Origin: G963668185 sp963668185
GTDB taxonomy: Bacteria > Chloroflexota > Dehalococcoidia > Lucifugimonadales > G963668185
NCBI GenBank assembly: GCA_963668185.1
Contig: OY764162.1
Location: forward strand, 1,674,001-1,738,000
Reading direction: 5' to 3'
DNA: 64,000 nucleotides
The position numbers and the translations under genes are program-made. Shown here piece after piece: positions 26,082-34,703 of the stretch (position 1 is its first letter; every line of letters begins with the position of its first letter). Below the pieces are notes generated by a model. That model did not search any database. It had not been told where the DNA came from and saw nothing but the letters and a program-made list of their open reading frames with translations.

Positions 26082-27302
26082 TCAAGACCAGGACTCTTCC
26101 GACTCCTCGCGAACAACCGGTTTCGGACCGAAGACGGCGTTCGCGGCGAAGGAGACGAGGCCGCCCGCGTTGATCGCGCCGACTATCGCGAACGTTGAGG
26201 CCACGCCCCAGACGCCGGCGACGGGGCCGAGCGCGAGCGCGCCGCCGCTTTCGCCGACCTCCCACGCGTAGGCGTTCGTCGCAACGGCCGCGCTGCGCTC
26301 CCTGGGAGGCACCCTGTCGAACATGAACGCCTGGAGGCCGGGCTGCAGCAGTCCGAAGCCGATGCCGTACACGGCGGCCGCGACCAGGAACAGCGGTCGG
26401 CTATCGACCGCAAGGAGAATGAACATCGCGCCAACGGAGAAAGCGAGGCCCGGAATGATGACGGATGCCCTACCCATCTTGTCCGCCGTGCGTCCTGAAA
26501 CCAACATGACTCCGATGGAGACGAGGGAGTACAGGGTCCAGAACAGGCCCGGGTTGCCCAATTCGCGGTCTTCGGCGAACGCGGGCAGGAAGGTGATGAG
26601 CGGGGCAAGCGTGACTGTGTGCGTCAGCAGGATGAACGTGGGGAACAGCGCAGGCTTGCTGATGAGCGGGACGTCCTCCCCATCCCCGGACTCCCACCCG
26701 GACGGCGCAGCCTCTCCAGCGGACCTCATTCCCGCCGCGCACAGCCCGGACATCGCGCAGGCCGCCGCCAGGGCTATGAAGGCCCACTCGAAGCTGACCT
26801 CGTCCAACAGGTAGAAGCCCACCAGAGGGGCCCAGATACCGCCGAAACTAACGGCGATGCTGGCGAACCCCATGCCCTCGCCGCGGCGAGTCGGAGGCGC
26901 CAGGTTCGCGGCAGCCGTGAACGCGGCGATGCTGCCAAGAGCCATGCCGATGCCGTTCAGCATCCGCACCGGGATCATCAGCCACACGTCGGTCACGGGC
27001 ATGTACAGGAGAACTCCGGCAGCGAACACGATCCCGGCCAGCACTCCGGCCTTCCTGGGGCCGACCCTGCCGACCCACCTTCCCATGTGCGGCCTGACCA
27101 GCATCGTGGCGATGCTGAACGACCCGATGACGATGCCTAGCTGCCACTCCTCGCCGCCGCGATGCACTACGTACTCAGGGATCACGGTGTACTGCGCCGT
27201 GAATCCGGCGAAGATGAACTGCACCATGCCGAGCGCGAACACGAAGTCCAGGGACCAGAGCCGCTCTTTAGGGGTGTCGCCGCCGGAGTGTTCCTGTGTC
27301 AT
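26082..27302 (-). CDS. MFS transporter (tandem copy 2)
   Basis: This is a 406-residue major facilitator of the same build as its neighbour at 24797-26008, sharing TPKERLW near the start, the EYVVH segment and an almost identical C-terminus. It follows dapA on the same strand by 63 nt and may be on the same transcript. The substrate is unknown; a link to lysine or diaminopimelate export is possible from position only. Confidence 0.85.
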   Translation of the reverse strand: MTQEHSGGDTPKERLWSLDFVFALGMVQFIFAGFTAQYTVIPEYVVHRGGEEWQLGIVIGSFSIATMLVRPHMGRWVGRVGPRKAGVLAGIVFAAGVLLYMPVTDVWLMIPVRMLNGIGMALGSIAAFTAAANLAPPTRRGEGMGFASIAVSFGGIWAPLVGFYLLDEVSFEWAFIALAAACAMSGLCAAGMRSAGEAAPSGWESGDGEDVPLISKPALFPTFILLTHTVTLAPLITFLPAFAEDRELGNPGLFWTLYSLVSIGVMLVSGRTADKMGRASVIIPGLAFSVGAMFILLAVDSRPLFLVAAAVYGIGFGLLQPGLQAFMFDRVPPRERSAAVATNAYAWEVGESGGALALGPVAGVWGVASTFAIVGAINAGGLVSFAANAVFGPKPVVREESEESWS

Positions 27303-27365
27303 CGGGTGTGCTCCGATTTCGCGCCGTTCATGCGGCGTTGTTCGAGGTCACGCCTGGGCGCGCCA

Positions 27366-28271
27366 TCACGCCACCGTGCTTGGGTCCGGCAGGTCGATGT
27401 GGTACTCGTCCATGACGGCTTCGATCTTGGCGGCGGTGGCCTCGTCCGGCGGGACGAGCGGCAGGCGCGGCTTGCCGACGTCGTAGCCGACCCTGGCGAC
27501 CATGTGCCGCACGGGAATCGGGTTCGACCAGATGAAGCCGATCTTGAACATCTCCAACAGGCGCCTGTGCTCGGCCCCGGCGTTCTCGATCTCGCCCTCC
27601 AGGATCATGCCTATCATGGCCTTGATCTGGTTGCCGACCACGTGGGACAGCACGCTCACGATGCCGTATCCGCCGAGGGACATGATGTAGAGCGTCTCGT
27701 TGTCGTTCCCGCTCCACACGCGGAAGCCGTCGTCCGTGTCGCGGATGACGCGCGTGACCTGGTCCAGGTCGCTGCTGGCCTCCTTGATGCCCACGATGTT
27801 GTCCACTTTGCTCAGCCTGACCGTGGTGTCGTAGTCCACGTTGATCCTGGTCCTGCTCCCGACGGTATAAAGTACGCAGGGTAAGCTCACCGACTCCGCG
27901 ACGGTCTTGAAGTGCTGGTACAGGCCCTCCTGGGGCGGCTTGTTGTAGTAGGGCTCCACCAGCAGCAGGCCGTCCACGCCCGCCTTCTCCGCCTCCCGGC
28001 TCAACTCCACGCTCTCGGCGGTGCTGTAGCTGCTGGTGCCGCCAACGACGGCCGCGCCGTCGCCGACGGCGTCCTTGACCTCCGAGAACAGCCGCAGCTT
28101 CTCCTCCACGGTGAGCGTCGGCGACTCCCCGGTGGTGCCGCTGACGACGACGCCGTCGCTCCCCGAGGCGATCAGCCCCTTGGCCAGCCGCCGGGCCTCG
28201 CCGTAGTTCACGCCTCCGTCCTCATCGAACGGGGTGAGCATAGCGGTAATCAGGCGTCCGATCTCTGCCAT
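27366..28271 (-). CDS. dapA: 4-hydroxy-tetrahydrodipicolinate synthase
   Basis: DapA condenses pyruvate with aspartate semialdehyde. It has the class I aldolase TIM barrel. GTTGESPTL is the substrate-binding motif, YNKPPQEGLYQHF holds the active-site Tyr region, and the Schiff-base Lys is in IVGIKEASSD. The length of 301 is normal. asd and dapB lie upstream on the same strand, making a diaminopimelate block. A general member of the DapA/NAL superfamily is possible, but context favours DapA. Confidence 0.92.
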   Translation of the reverse strand: MAEIGRLITAMLTPFDEDGGVNYGEARRLAKGLIASGSDGVVVSGTTGESPTLTVEEKLRLFSEVKDAVGDGAAVVGGTSSYSTAESVELSREAEKAGVDGLLLVEPYYNKPPQEGLYQHFKTVAESVSLPCVLYTVGSRTRINVDYDTTVRLSKVDNIVGIKEASSDLDQVTRVIRDTDDGFRVWSGNDNETLYIMSLGGYGIVSVLSHVVGNQIKAMIGMILEGEIENAGAEHRRLLEMFKIGFIWSNPIPVRHMVARVGYDVGKPRLPLVPPDEATAAKIEAVMDEYHIDLPDPSTVA

Positions 28272-28297
28272 GGCGGCTGTCTCCTTGTTCGCTCTGT

Positions 28298-28440
28298 CCC
28301 CATCCTAACCTTCCCCAGCAGACTGGGGAAGGGACTCTTCTGAAGAGCAAGGCCCTATTGTGATTGTGGCCATCCCTCTAGCTTAGCTCAGGGCAGGCTC
28401 TGGCCCCATCCTAACCTTCCCCAGCAGACTGGGGAAGGGA
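28298..28440. repeat. Two family A repeats in the asd-dapA gap
   Basis: Near-identical copies at 28298-28333 and 28404-28440 flank about 70 nt without features except a GCTCAGGGCAGGCTC stretch. The second copy touches the asd stop codon. Each forms a 10-bp stem with a CAGA loop. Confidence 0.85.
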
Positions 28441-29490
28441 TCAGAAGGTCCGGGAGCGCTGAACGGGTTTCTTAAGCAGTAGGTCTCGCTTGAGCACCTC
28501 TTCCGCAATCTGAATTGCGTTGGTGGCGGCGCCCTTCCTGAGGTTGTCCGAAACGATCCACATCGCTACGCCGTTCGGATGGGACGCGTCCTTCCTGATG
28601 CGGCCCACGAACACGTCGTCCCTGCCGGCGGCGTCCAGGGGCGTAGGGTACACGTTGGCGCGCGGGTCGTCCAAGACTGTGACGCCGTCACAGGCCGACA
28701 GGACTTCCCTGACGTCATCCGGGCTGACCTCGTCCTCAAACTCGACGTGAACCGACAGACTGTGGCCGACACGCACGGGCACCCTGACGCACGTTGCGGA
28801 CACGTCCAGGTCCGGCCTGTGCATGATCTTGCGCGTCTCCTCCACCATCTTCATCTCTTCCCTCGTGTAGCCATTGGAAAGGAACGGCTCGATGTGAGGG
28901 AGGAGGTTGTAGGCGATCTGGTGCGGATACTGCTCCGGCGCCGACGGCTCGCGGCCCTCGGCGATGTCTCTGTTCTGCTCGTCAAGCTCCTGGACCGCGG
29001 CGGTGCCGGTGCCGGACACCGACTGGTACGTGTCGACGATGACGCGCCGGACGCCGCTCAACTGCTCCAGCGGCTTCAGTACCATGACCAGCGGCGTCGT
29101 GGAGCAGTTCGGGATAGAGACGATGCCGATGTGCGACTCCAGGTCGTCGGCGTTCACCTCCGGCACGACGAGCGGCACCCGCGCGTGCATCCGGAAGGCG
29201 GAGCTGTCGTCGATGACCACCGCGCCGCGCTCAACGGCTACTGGCGCGACCTCGCGGCTGACATCTCCACTGGCGGAGATGAAGACGATGTCCGACTGCC
29301 TCAGCAGCTTCTTCCTGACGAGCTCGACGGGGATCTCCTCGCCGAACACCGTCAGCTTCTTGCCTACGGAGCGCTCCGAGGCGCACAGCCGGATGGAGTC
29401 AACTGGGAAGTCGCGCTCCTGGAGCACGTCCAGGAACACCTGGCCCACTGCGCCGGTAGCTCCAACGACGGCGATCCTGCACCCGGTCAA
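28441..29490 (-). CDS. asd: Aspartate-semialdehyde dehydrogenase
   Basis: Asd reduces aspartyl phosphate to aspartate semialdehyde, the branch point to lysine, threonine and methionine. The NADP-binding start is IAVVGATGAVG, and the catalytic Cys is in IPNCSTTPL. I prefer the TTG at 29490, preceded by GGAGG at 8 nt, giving 349 residues that begin just before the Rossmann motif. The open frame extends to 29550 but adds only unlikely residues. It feeds DapA downstream and ThrC at 20-21 kb. Confidence 0.93.
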   Translation of the reverse strand: MTGCRIAVVGATGAVGQVFLDVLQERDFPVDSIRLCASERSVGKKLTVFGEEIPVELVRKKLLRQSDIVFISASGDVSREVAPVAVERGAVVIDDSSAFRMHARVPLVVPEVNADDLESHIGIVSIPNCSTTPLVMVLKPLEQLSGVRRVIVDTYQSVSGTGTAAVQELDEQNRDIAEGREPSAPEQYPHQIAYNLLPHIEPFLSNGYTREEMKMVEETRKIMHRPDLDVSATCVRVPVRVGHSLSVHVEFEDEVSPDDVREVLSACDGVTVLDDPRANVYPTPLDAAGRDDVFVGRIRKDASHPNGVAMWIVSDNLRKGAATNAIQIAEEVLKRDLLLKKPVQRSRTF

Positions 29491-29551
29491 GTCCGGTTCC
29501 TCCGTGGTGAGTGTTCTGTCCTTGCGAGAGGAAAGCCCCGTCCCGACCACT

Positions 29552-29581
29552 CCTGGATTCCGGCCTTCGCCGGAATGACGG
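29552..29581. repeat. Family B hairpin repeat, copy 2 (dapB-asd gap)
   Basis: ATTCCGGC and GCCGGAAT pair around a CTTC loop, followed by GACGG. Other copies are at 4697, 30425 and 33304. Confidence 0.85.
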
Positions 29582-29596
29582 GAACGCCGGGCATTC

Positions 29597-30385
29597 TTAG
29601 AGGCCCAGAATGTTTTCGAGGCCGACGACGAGGCCGGGCGTGCCGGCCGCGTGGCGTATCGCCATGGCCACGCCGGGCATGAAGCTGCGCCGGTCTATCG
29701 AGTCGTGCCGCAGCGTCAGGGTCTGGCCTACGGCGCCGAACACCATCTCGTGGTGGGCCACGCGCCCCGGCATCCTCGCGCTGTGGATGACCACGCCGTC
29801 GTGATCGCCGCCGCGCGTGCCGGAAATGATCTCCTTCTCGGCAGCGGGAGCCTCGAACGGGCCGCCTTTGCCCTCGGCAGCGGCGCGCGCGATCGAGATG
29901 GCCGTGCCGGAGGGCGCGTCGATCTTGGCCTCGTGGTGCGTCTCGGTAAGGTCCGCGTAATCGAAGAACGGCGCCGCGATGCGCGTGAGATGCGTGAGGA
30001 CCACCGCCCCCAGCGCGAAGTTCGGCGCGATGACGATGCCGACGTTGTGCTCGGATGCCAGCGCGCCCGCCATGTCCATCACCCGCTCGCCGATGCCGGT
30101 CGAGCCGACCACGACGCTTGCGCCAAGAGGCGCGGCGGTCGAGATCGCGCTCTCCGCGCCTTCCGCGTTCGTGAAGTCCACGACGACGGCGCCGGGAGAC
30201 GCCGCGTCCGCGAGGTCTCGCGTCAAAGGGATGGGCGCGCTCCCGCCGGGCGGCGTTAGCTCGCCCGGCTCGGCCAGGGCGTCAACTCCCGCGATGGGAA
30301 CGAAGTCCGGCCCTTCGGAGACCATGGCGAACACTTCCTGGCCCATCCTGCCCAGCACACCGTGGACAACGACGTCTATCGCCAT
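29597..30385 (-). CDS. dapB: 4-hydroxy-tetrahydrodipicolinate reductase
   Basis: DapB reduces the DapA product with NAD(P)H. The N-terminal nucleotide fold starts VVHGVLGRMGQEV; the substrate-binding motif ETHHEAKIDAPSGTA is diagnostic. The length of 262 is normal. It lies between pnp and asd on one strand, with family B repeats in both gaps. Confidence 0.95.
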   Translation of the reverse strand: MAIDVVVHGVLGRMGQEVFAMVSEGPDFVPIAGVDALAEPGELTPPGGSAPIPLTRDLADAASPGAVVVDFTNAEGAESAISTAAPLGASVVVGSTGIGERVMDMAGALASEHNVGIVIAPNFALGAVVLTHLTRIAAPFFDYADLTETHHEAKIDAPSGTAISIARAAAEGKGGPFEAPAAEKEIISGTRGGDHDGVVIHSARMPGRVAHHEMVFGAVGQTLTLRHDSIDRRSFMPGVAMAIRHAAGTPGLVVGLENILGL

Positions 30386-30424
30386 GATTCAGCCCTCCGG
30401 TTCGGCCAGCTTTCCGTTCCTGCT

Positions 30425-30453
30425 TCTGGATTCCGGCCTTCGCCGGAATGACG
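30425..30453. repeat. Family B hairpin repeat, copy 3 (pnp-dapB gap)
   Basis: Same arms and loop as the copy at 29552-29581, located between pnp and dapB. Confidence 0.85.
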
Positions 30454-30482
30454 GTTTCGCATAGCGCAGCCGCGCGGGAGTC

Positions 30483-32843
30483 CTAGCCCCGGTCGCGGTC
30501 CCTGCGGTCACTTCCGCGTCCGCCGCCGAAGCCGCCGCGCCTGTCACCACCCGGCCTGCCGCCGCGCCTATCGCCGGGCCTGCCGCCTCCACGGCGGTCT
30601 CCGCCGCGCCTGTCACCGCCGCGCCTGTCGCCGGGCCTACCGCCACGCTGGCCCCGGCCCGGGCCGGACGACCTGCCGTAGCCGTCCCGGCCTCTGCGTT
30701 CGCCGCGGCCGCCGCCCTGCGGTCGGCTTCCCGCCAGCTCGCGTTCGCCGCCGTCGCCGTCTTCGCCGCCGTCCAGCAGCGCGCGGCGCGACAGGTTGAT
30801 GCGGCCCATCGAGTCGATCTCCCGGACGACCACCGTTACCTCATCACCCAGATCCACCACGTCTTCCACGGTCTCCACGCGGTGCTCGGCGAGCTCGCTG
30901 ATGTGCACCATCCCGTCCTTGCCCGGCGTGAGCGATACGAACGCGCCGAAGTCGAGGATCTTCACGACCTTGCCGGTGAAGATCTCGCCGACCTGTATCT
31001 CACGGGTCAGGTCGTGGATCATGCCGATAGCCTTGTCGGCGGCGGCGGAGTTCACTGCGCCCACGAAGACGGAGCCGTCCTCTTCAATGTCGATCGTCGC
31101 GCCGGTCTCCTCGGTTATCGAGCGGATCGTCTTGCCGCTCGGGCCGATGACCATGCCGATCTTGTCCACCGGGATGTTGATGACCTGCAGCTTCGGCGCG
31201 AACGGGCTGACATCGTCCCTGGGAGTGGCTATCGCGGCGCCCATCTCCTCCAGGAGTTCCAGCCTCGTCTCGCGCGCCTGGTCGAGGGCGGCCCACACCA
31301 TCTCCATGGTTATGTGCTTGATCTTGATGTCTAGCTGTATGGCCGTGATCCCATCGACCGTGCCGGCCACCTTGAAGTCCATGTCGCCGGTGTGGTCCTC
31401 GACGCCCTGGATGTCCGTGAGCGTCACGAACCGGTCGGAGCCGCCGTCCGTGACTAGGCCGACGGATATGCCGGCCACAGGCTTCTTGATGGGCACGCCC
31501 GCGTCCATGAGCGACAGCGAGGACGCGCACGCGGTGGCCATCGAGGTGCTGCCGTTGGAGCCGAGCACCTCCGCCGCTATGCGGATCGTGTACGGGAACT
31601 CCGTCTCGCTGGGCACCACCGGCAGCAGCGCACGCTCGGCCAGCGCGCCGTGGCCGATGGAGCGGCGGTTGGGCGATCCGACGCGCCGCACCTCGCCGGT
31701 GGAGTACGGCGGGAAGTTGTAGTGCAGGAGGAAGCGCTTCGACTCCGTCGGGTTGAGCGTGTCCAGCTTCTGGGCGTCGCCCACGGAGCCGAGCGTGGTG
31801 ACGGCGAGCACCTGCGTCTCGCCCCTGTTGAACAGGCCGGTGCCGTGCGTTCTCGGCATCAGGCCGACCTCGCAGGAGACCGCGCGCAGTTCATCGGGAC
31901 GGCGCCCGTCCGACCGCTCGCCGTGGTCGAGTATGCGCTCCCGGACGGCGTCGCCGTGCAGATCGCGGAACGCGTCCACGATGTCGCCGTCCTCGAACCT
32001 GCCGGACAGCGCGTTCACCGCCTCGCGCTGTAGCTCGGCCAGCCGCCCGGACTGCTCGGCCTTCGAGCCGCCCGCGGCCACGGCGTCGGTCAGGCCGGCG
32101 CCGGCGACGGAAGCCACCTCGCCGCGCAGGCCCTCGGGCGGGCCCGCGGGCGTGTACTCGGCCTTCGCCTTGCCGATCTCCGCGATGATGCGGTCCTGGA
32201 ACCGGACAAGCTCCAGGTTCACTTCCTGCGCGCGTTCGATGGCTTCGATGACGAAGTCCTCGGACTTCTCGTTTGCGCCAGCCTCCATCATCATCACGCC
32301 GTCGCGCGAGCCGGCGACCACGAGGTCGAGCTCGGACGCCTCCATCTGCTCGAACGTGGGGTTAACGATGAACTCGCCGTCCACGTAGCCCATGCGGGTC
32401 ACGCCGATCGGCCCGCCGAACGGGATGTCCGATATGCCCAGCGCCGTCGAAGCGCCGATCACGGTCAGCACGTCCACCGGGTTCTCCAGGTCCACGGAGA
32501 ACGGGGTGATGATGATCTGGACCTCGTTCTTGAAGTCCTTCGGAAACAGGGGGCGCAGCGGCCTGTCCGTCAGCCGGTCGATCAGGATCGCGTCCGTGCT
32601 GGGCCTGCCTTCGCGCCGGAAGAAGCTGCCGGGGATCTTGCCCCTGGCGTACAGCCGCTCCTCGAAGTCTATCGTGAGCGGGAAGAAGTCGATGCCCTCC
32701 CTCGGCTGCGCCATCGTGGCGGTCACCAGGAGCAGGCAGTCGCCGTACCGGATTGTGAGCGAGCCGTTGGCCTGCAGCGCAAGCTTCCCGGTCTCGATGC
32801 TCAGGGTCTTGGAGCCAATCGTGCACTCATAGCTGGATAACAT
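30483..32843 (-). CDS. pnp: Polyribonucleotide nucleotidyltransferase with an RGG-type tail
   Basis: PNPase degrades RNA from the 3' end with phosphate. It has two RNase PH domains (about 1-225 and 310-540) joined by a helical domain, a KH domain (about 553-615, GPSGKTI) and an S1 domain (about 620-690). Beyond these is an unusual 90-residue Gly/Arg/Asp-rich tail made of GDRRGG-like repeats, likely disordered and RNA-binding. It follows rpsO, the classic pairing, 75 nt downstream. Confidence 0.97.
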   Translation of the reverse strand: MLSSYECTIGSKTLSIETGKLALQANGSLTIRYGDCLLLVTATMAQPREGIDFFPLTIDFEERLYARGKIPGSFFRREGRPSTDAILIDRLTDRPLRPLFPKDFKNEVQIIITPFSVDLENPVDVLTVIGASTALGISDIPFGGPIGVTRMGYVDGEFIVNPTFEQMEASELDLVVAGSRDGVMMMEAGANEKSEDFVIEAIERAQEVNLELVRFQDRIIAEIGKAKAEYTPAGPPEGLRGEVASVAGAGLTDAVAAGGSKAEQSGRLAELQREAVNALSGRFEDGDIVDAFRDLHGDAVRERILDHGERSDGRRPDELRAVSCEVGLMPRTHGTGLFNRGETQVLAVTTLGSVGDAQKLDTLNPTESKRFLLHYNFPPYSTGEVRRVGSPNRRSIGHGALAERALLPVVPSETEFPYTIRIAAEVLGSNGSTSMATACASSLSLMDAGVPIKKPVAGISVGLVTDGGSDRFVTLTDIQGVEDHTGDMDFKVAGTVDGITAIQLDIKIKHITMEMVWAALDQARETRLELLEEMGAAIATPRDDVSPFAPKLQVINIPVDKIGMVIGPSGKTIRSITEETGATIDIEEDGSVFVGAVNSAAADKAIGMIHDLTREIQVGEIFTGKVVKILDFGAFVSLTPGKDGMVHISELAEHRVETVEDVVDLGDEVTVVVREIDSMGRINLSRRALLDGGEDGDGGERELAGSRPQGGGRGERRGRDGYGRSSGPGRGQRGGRPGDRRGGDRRGGDRRGGGRPGDRRGGRPGGDRRGGFGGGRGSDRRDRDRG

Positions 32844-32918
32844 TGAACAATGTCCTCTCCGGAGGGGACAGGGCGGGGGGAAGGTAGCAAAAGGAAGAAG
32901 ACGGCGCCGCGAACGGTG

Positions 32919-33188
32919 CTATCTTCTCAGTCCGAGCCTGGAAATGATGGCCCGATAACGGCCCACGTCCTTGTTGTTGAGATACCGGAGTAGCTTTCGT
33001 CGGCGTCCCACCATGCGCAGCAGGCCGCGCCTGCTGGCTTCATCGTGGTTATGGACCCTGAGATGGTCGGTGAGGCCGTTGATCCGGGAGGTCAGCAGGG
33101 CAACCTGCAGTTCCGTGGAGCCGGTGTCTTCGTCGTGGGCCTGATACTCTTTCTTGATAGCCTCCACCTGAGGCTTGTCTAGTCCCAT
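32919..33188 (-). CDS. rpsO: 30S ribosomal protein S15
   Basis: This is an 89-residue S15, which binds the central domain of 16S rRNA. DTGSTELQVALLTSRI and the C-terminal GRRRKLLRYL segment are diagnostic. It is the first gene of the rpsO-pnp unit. The ATG at 33188 follows AAGAGG. S15 often represses its own mRNA; no specific leader fold could be proved here. Confidence 0.97.
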   Translation of the reverse strand: MGLDKPQVEAIKKEYQAHDEDTGSTELQVALLTSRINGLTDHLRVHNHDEASRRGLLRMVGRRRKLLRYLNNKDVGRYRAIISRLGLRR

Positions 33189-33220
33189 CCTCTTTGTGAT
33201 TTCTTTCTCTATTTGGAGTA

Positions 33221-33250
33221 AGTATACACGGTGAGGGGCGGCTGCCGCAA
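33221..33250 (-). promoter_or_regulatory. Promoter of rpsO-pnp
   Basis: Minus-strand TTGCGG (33250-33245) and TATACT (33226-33221) have an 18-nt spacer. The leader is about 26 nt. Confidence 0.65.
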
Positions 33251-33303
33251 TGAATGCGCGTGCGCAACCTGTCCCAAACTAGCGGAGCCTCTGTTGAGCC
33301 GCC

Positions 33304-33332
33304 CCTGGATACCGGCCTTCGCCGGTATGACG
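33304..33332. repeat. Family B hairpin repeat, copy 4 with covarying pair
   Basis: The arms here are ATACCGGC and GCCGGTAT: a T-to-A change in one arm is matched by A-to-T in the other relative to the other copies. This supports selection or copying of a paired structure. Confidence 0.85.
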
Positions 33333-33347
33333 GCTATGGAGGCCGCG

Positions 33348-33704
33348 CTAGGCCCAGGCGGTCGTGGCCGGGACGAGACGCCCGCGCGTCGGATCGACGG
33401 CCAGGCGAAGGCCTTCGAGCGTGTACGCGCCCAGCAGGGGGCGGGCGTCGTCCTCGCCGAACACGGCCAGAGTCGCCTCGGTGCGCCCGTCGATAGTGGC
33501 CATGACCCGCCCGATGTCGTACTCCACTACCCGGCTATCCGCGAGGCGCAGGCCGATCTTGTCGATGGGCGTCACTCCCAACTCGTTCAGCAGGCGGGCG
33601 GGGACGAGAGTGTAGCTGGCGCCCGTATCCACCATCGCCTCTATCTCCAGCGATCTCTTGCCGTCCATGCTGTCGAGCCGGACGGGCCAACTGAATACGC
33701 CCAA
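33348..33704 (-). CDS. Retropepsin-like aspartic protease family protein
   Basis: This is a 118-residue single-domain protein with the clan AA motif MVDTGASYTLVP (catalytic Asp in DTGA) and the distal LLGAYTLEGL. Such proteins act, if at all, as homodimers. Start is TTG at 33704 with AGGAGA six nt upstream. The physiological substrate is unknown. Similar short stand-alone proteins are scattered among bacteria, sometimes near toxin genes; here it stands alone. Confidence 0.8.
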   Translation of the reverse strand: MGVFSWPVRLDSMDGKRSLEIEAMVDTGASYTLVPARLLNELGVTPIDKIGLRLADSRVVEYDIGRVMATIDGRTEATLAVFGEDDARPLLGAYTLEGLRLAVDPTRGRLVPATTAWA

Positions 33705-33760
33705 TTCCCGTCTCCTCTCCGTTTCGTTTGTGATGATGGCGCAGAATAGCGGCCAGCAGC

Positions 33761-33839
33761 CCGTTCATGGTTCGACAAGCTCACCACGAACGGGTTCGGG
33801 AATCCCATCCCGACCTTCCCCAGCAGACTGGGGAAGGGG
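33761..33839. repeat. Family C variant followed by family A copy
   Basis: A diverged family C element with CCGTTC and GAACGG ends at 33761-33795 precedes a family A hairpin at 33804-33839. Both lie just past the surE stop codon, where they may act as 3' hairpins. Confidence 0.75.
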
Positions 33840-33853
33840 TTAGTGGTTGTATC

Positions 33854-34642
33854 TTAGCAGCCCGCCTGGCCGAGCGCGGCGCGGACGTCCGCGGCCATGC
33901 CGCGGTGCGGCTCGTCGGGCCCGGAGGCGTTCAGCACCTGGCTGAGCGCGGTTATCGAGACGAGGCCGTTCCGCACGGCCCACACGTCCGTGCCCTTCGC
34001 CGGCGGCTTCGTGTTCGGCCTGTTCTGTTTGATCCAGTAGTGGGACCGCCGCGCGTCGCCCTCCTTCAGAATGGACGGCATGAAGGCCGCCTCGCCGAGC
34101 GTCGTCATCTCCACGCCCTTGAGGTCGGACGGCAAGGCGTTCGGGAGGTTCACGTTGATGAGCAGCGCGCCCCGCAGCTCGTTGGCGCTGACGGACGCGG
34201 CCAGCGCCCTCCCCGTCTCCGCGGCCGCCTCGTACTTGAGGTCGGTCAGCGACGCTATCGACAGGGCGATCGAAGGCATCCCGCGCAGGTACCCTTGGAG
34301 CGCGGCCCCGACCGTGCCGGACAGGAGTATGTCGTGGCCCAGGTTCGCGCCCTGGTTGATGCCAGACACCATCAGGTCGAACGGCTCGGCGTACAGCGCC
34401 TCCGTCGCCAGGATGACGCAGTCGGCAGGCGTGCCCTGGACGCTCACGGCGGTCACGCCCTCGACCTGCGGCGACTCTTGGTTGACGCGCAGCACGTCGA
34501 GCAGCGTCATGGCGGTGCCGATGCCGCTCTGGTCCCGGTCCGGCGCAACCACGAACACGTCGCCAACTTTGTTGAGTTCGCGCGCCGCCGCCCACAGCCC
34601 TTCCGAGTGGATGCCGTCGTCGTTAGTCAGAAGTATTCGCAA
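33854..34642 (-). CDS. surE: 5'/3'-nucleotidase SurE
   Basis: SurE dephosphorylates nucleoside monophosphates. The metal site lies in LLTNDDGIHSEGL (two Asp), with APDRDQSGIG and the GINQGANLG motif following. The length of 262 is normal. The ATG at 34642 begins MRILLTNDDG. It lies downstream of the P1 peptidase gene on the same strand, 61 nt away. Confidence 0.94.
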   Translation of the reverse strand: MRILLTNDDGIHSEGLWAAARELNKVGDVFVVAPDRDQSGIGTAMTLLDVLRVNQESPQVEGVTAVSVQGTPADCVILATEALYAEPFDLMVSGINQGANLGHDILLSGTVGAALQGYLRGMPSIALSIASLTDLKYEAAAETGRALAASVSANELRGALLINVNLPNALPSDLKGVEMTTLGEAAFMPSILKEGDARRSHYWIKQNRPNTKPPAKGTDVWAVRNGLVSITALSQVLNASGPDEPHRGMAADVRAALGQAGC

Positions 34643-34703
34643 GGTTCAGATTCTCCAAATGACGGTTACGCAAAGAGTATCACGGAAGACGGCCTGCCGT
34701 TGG

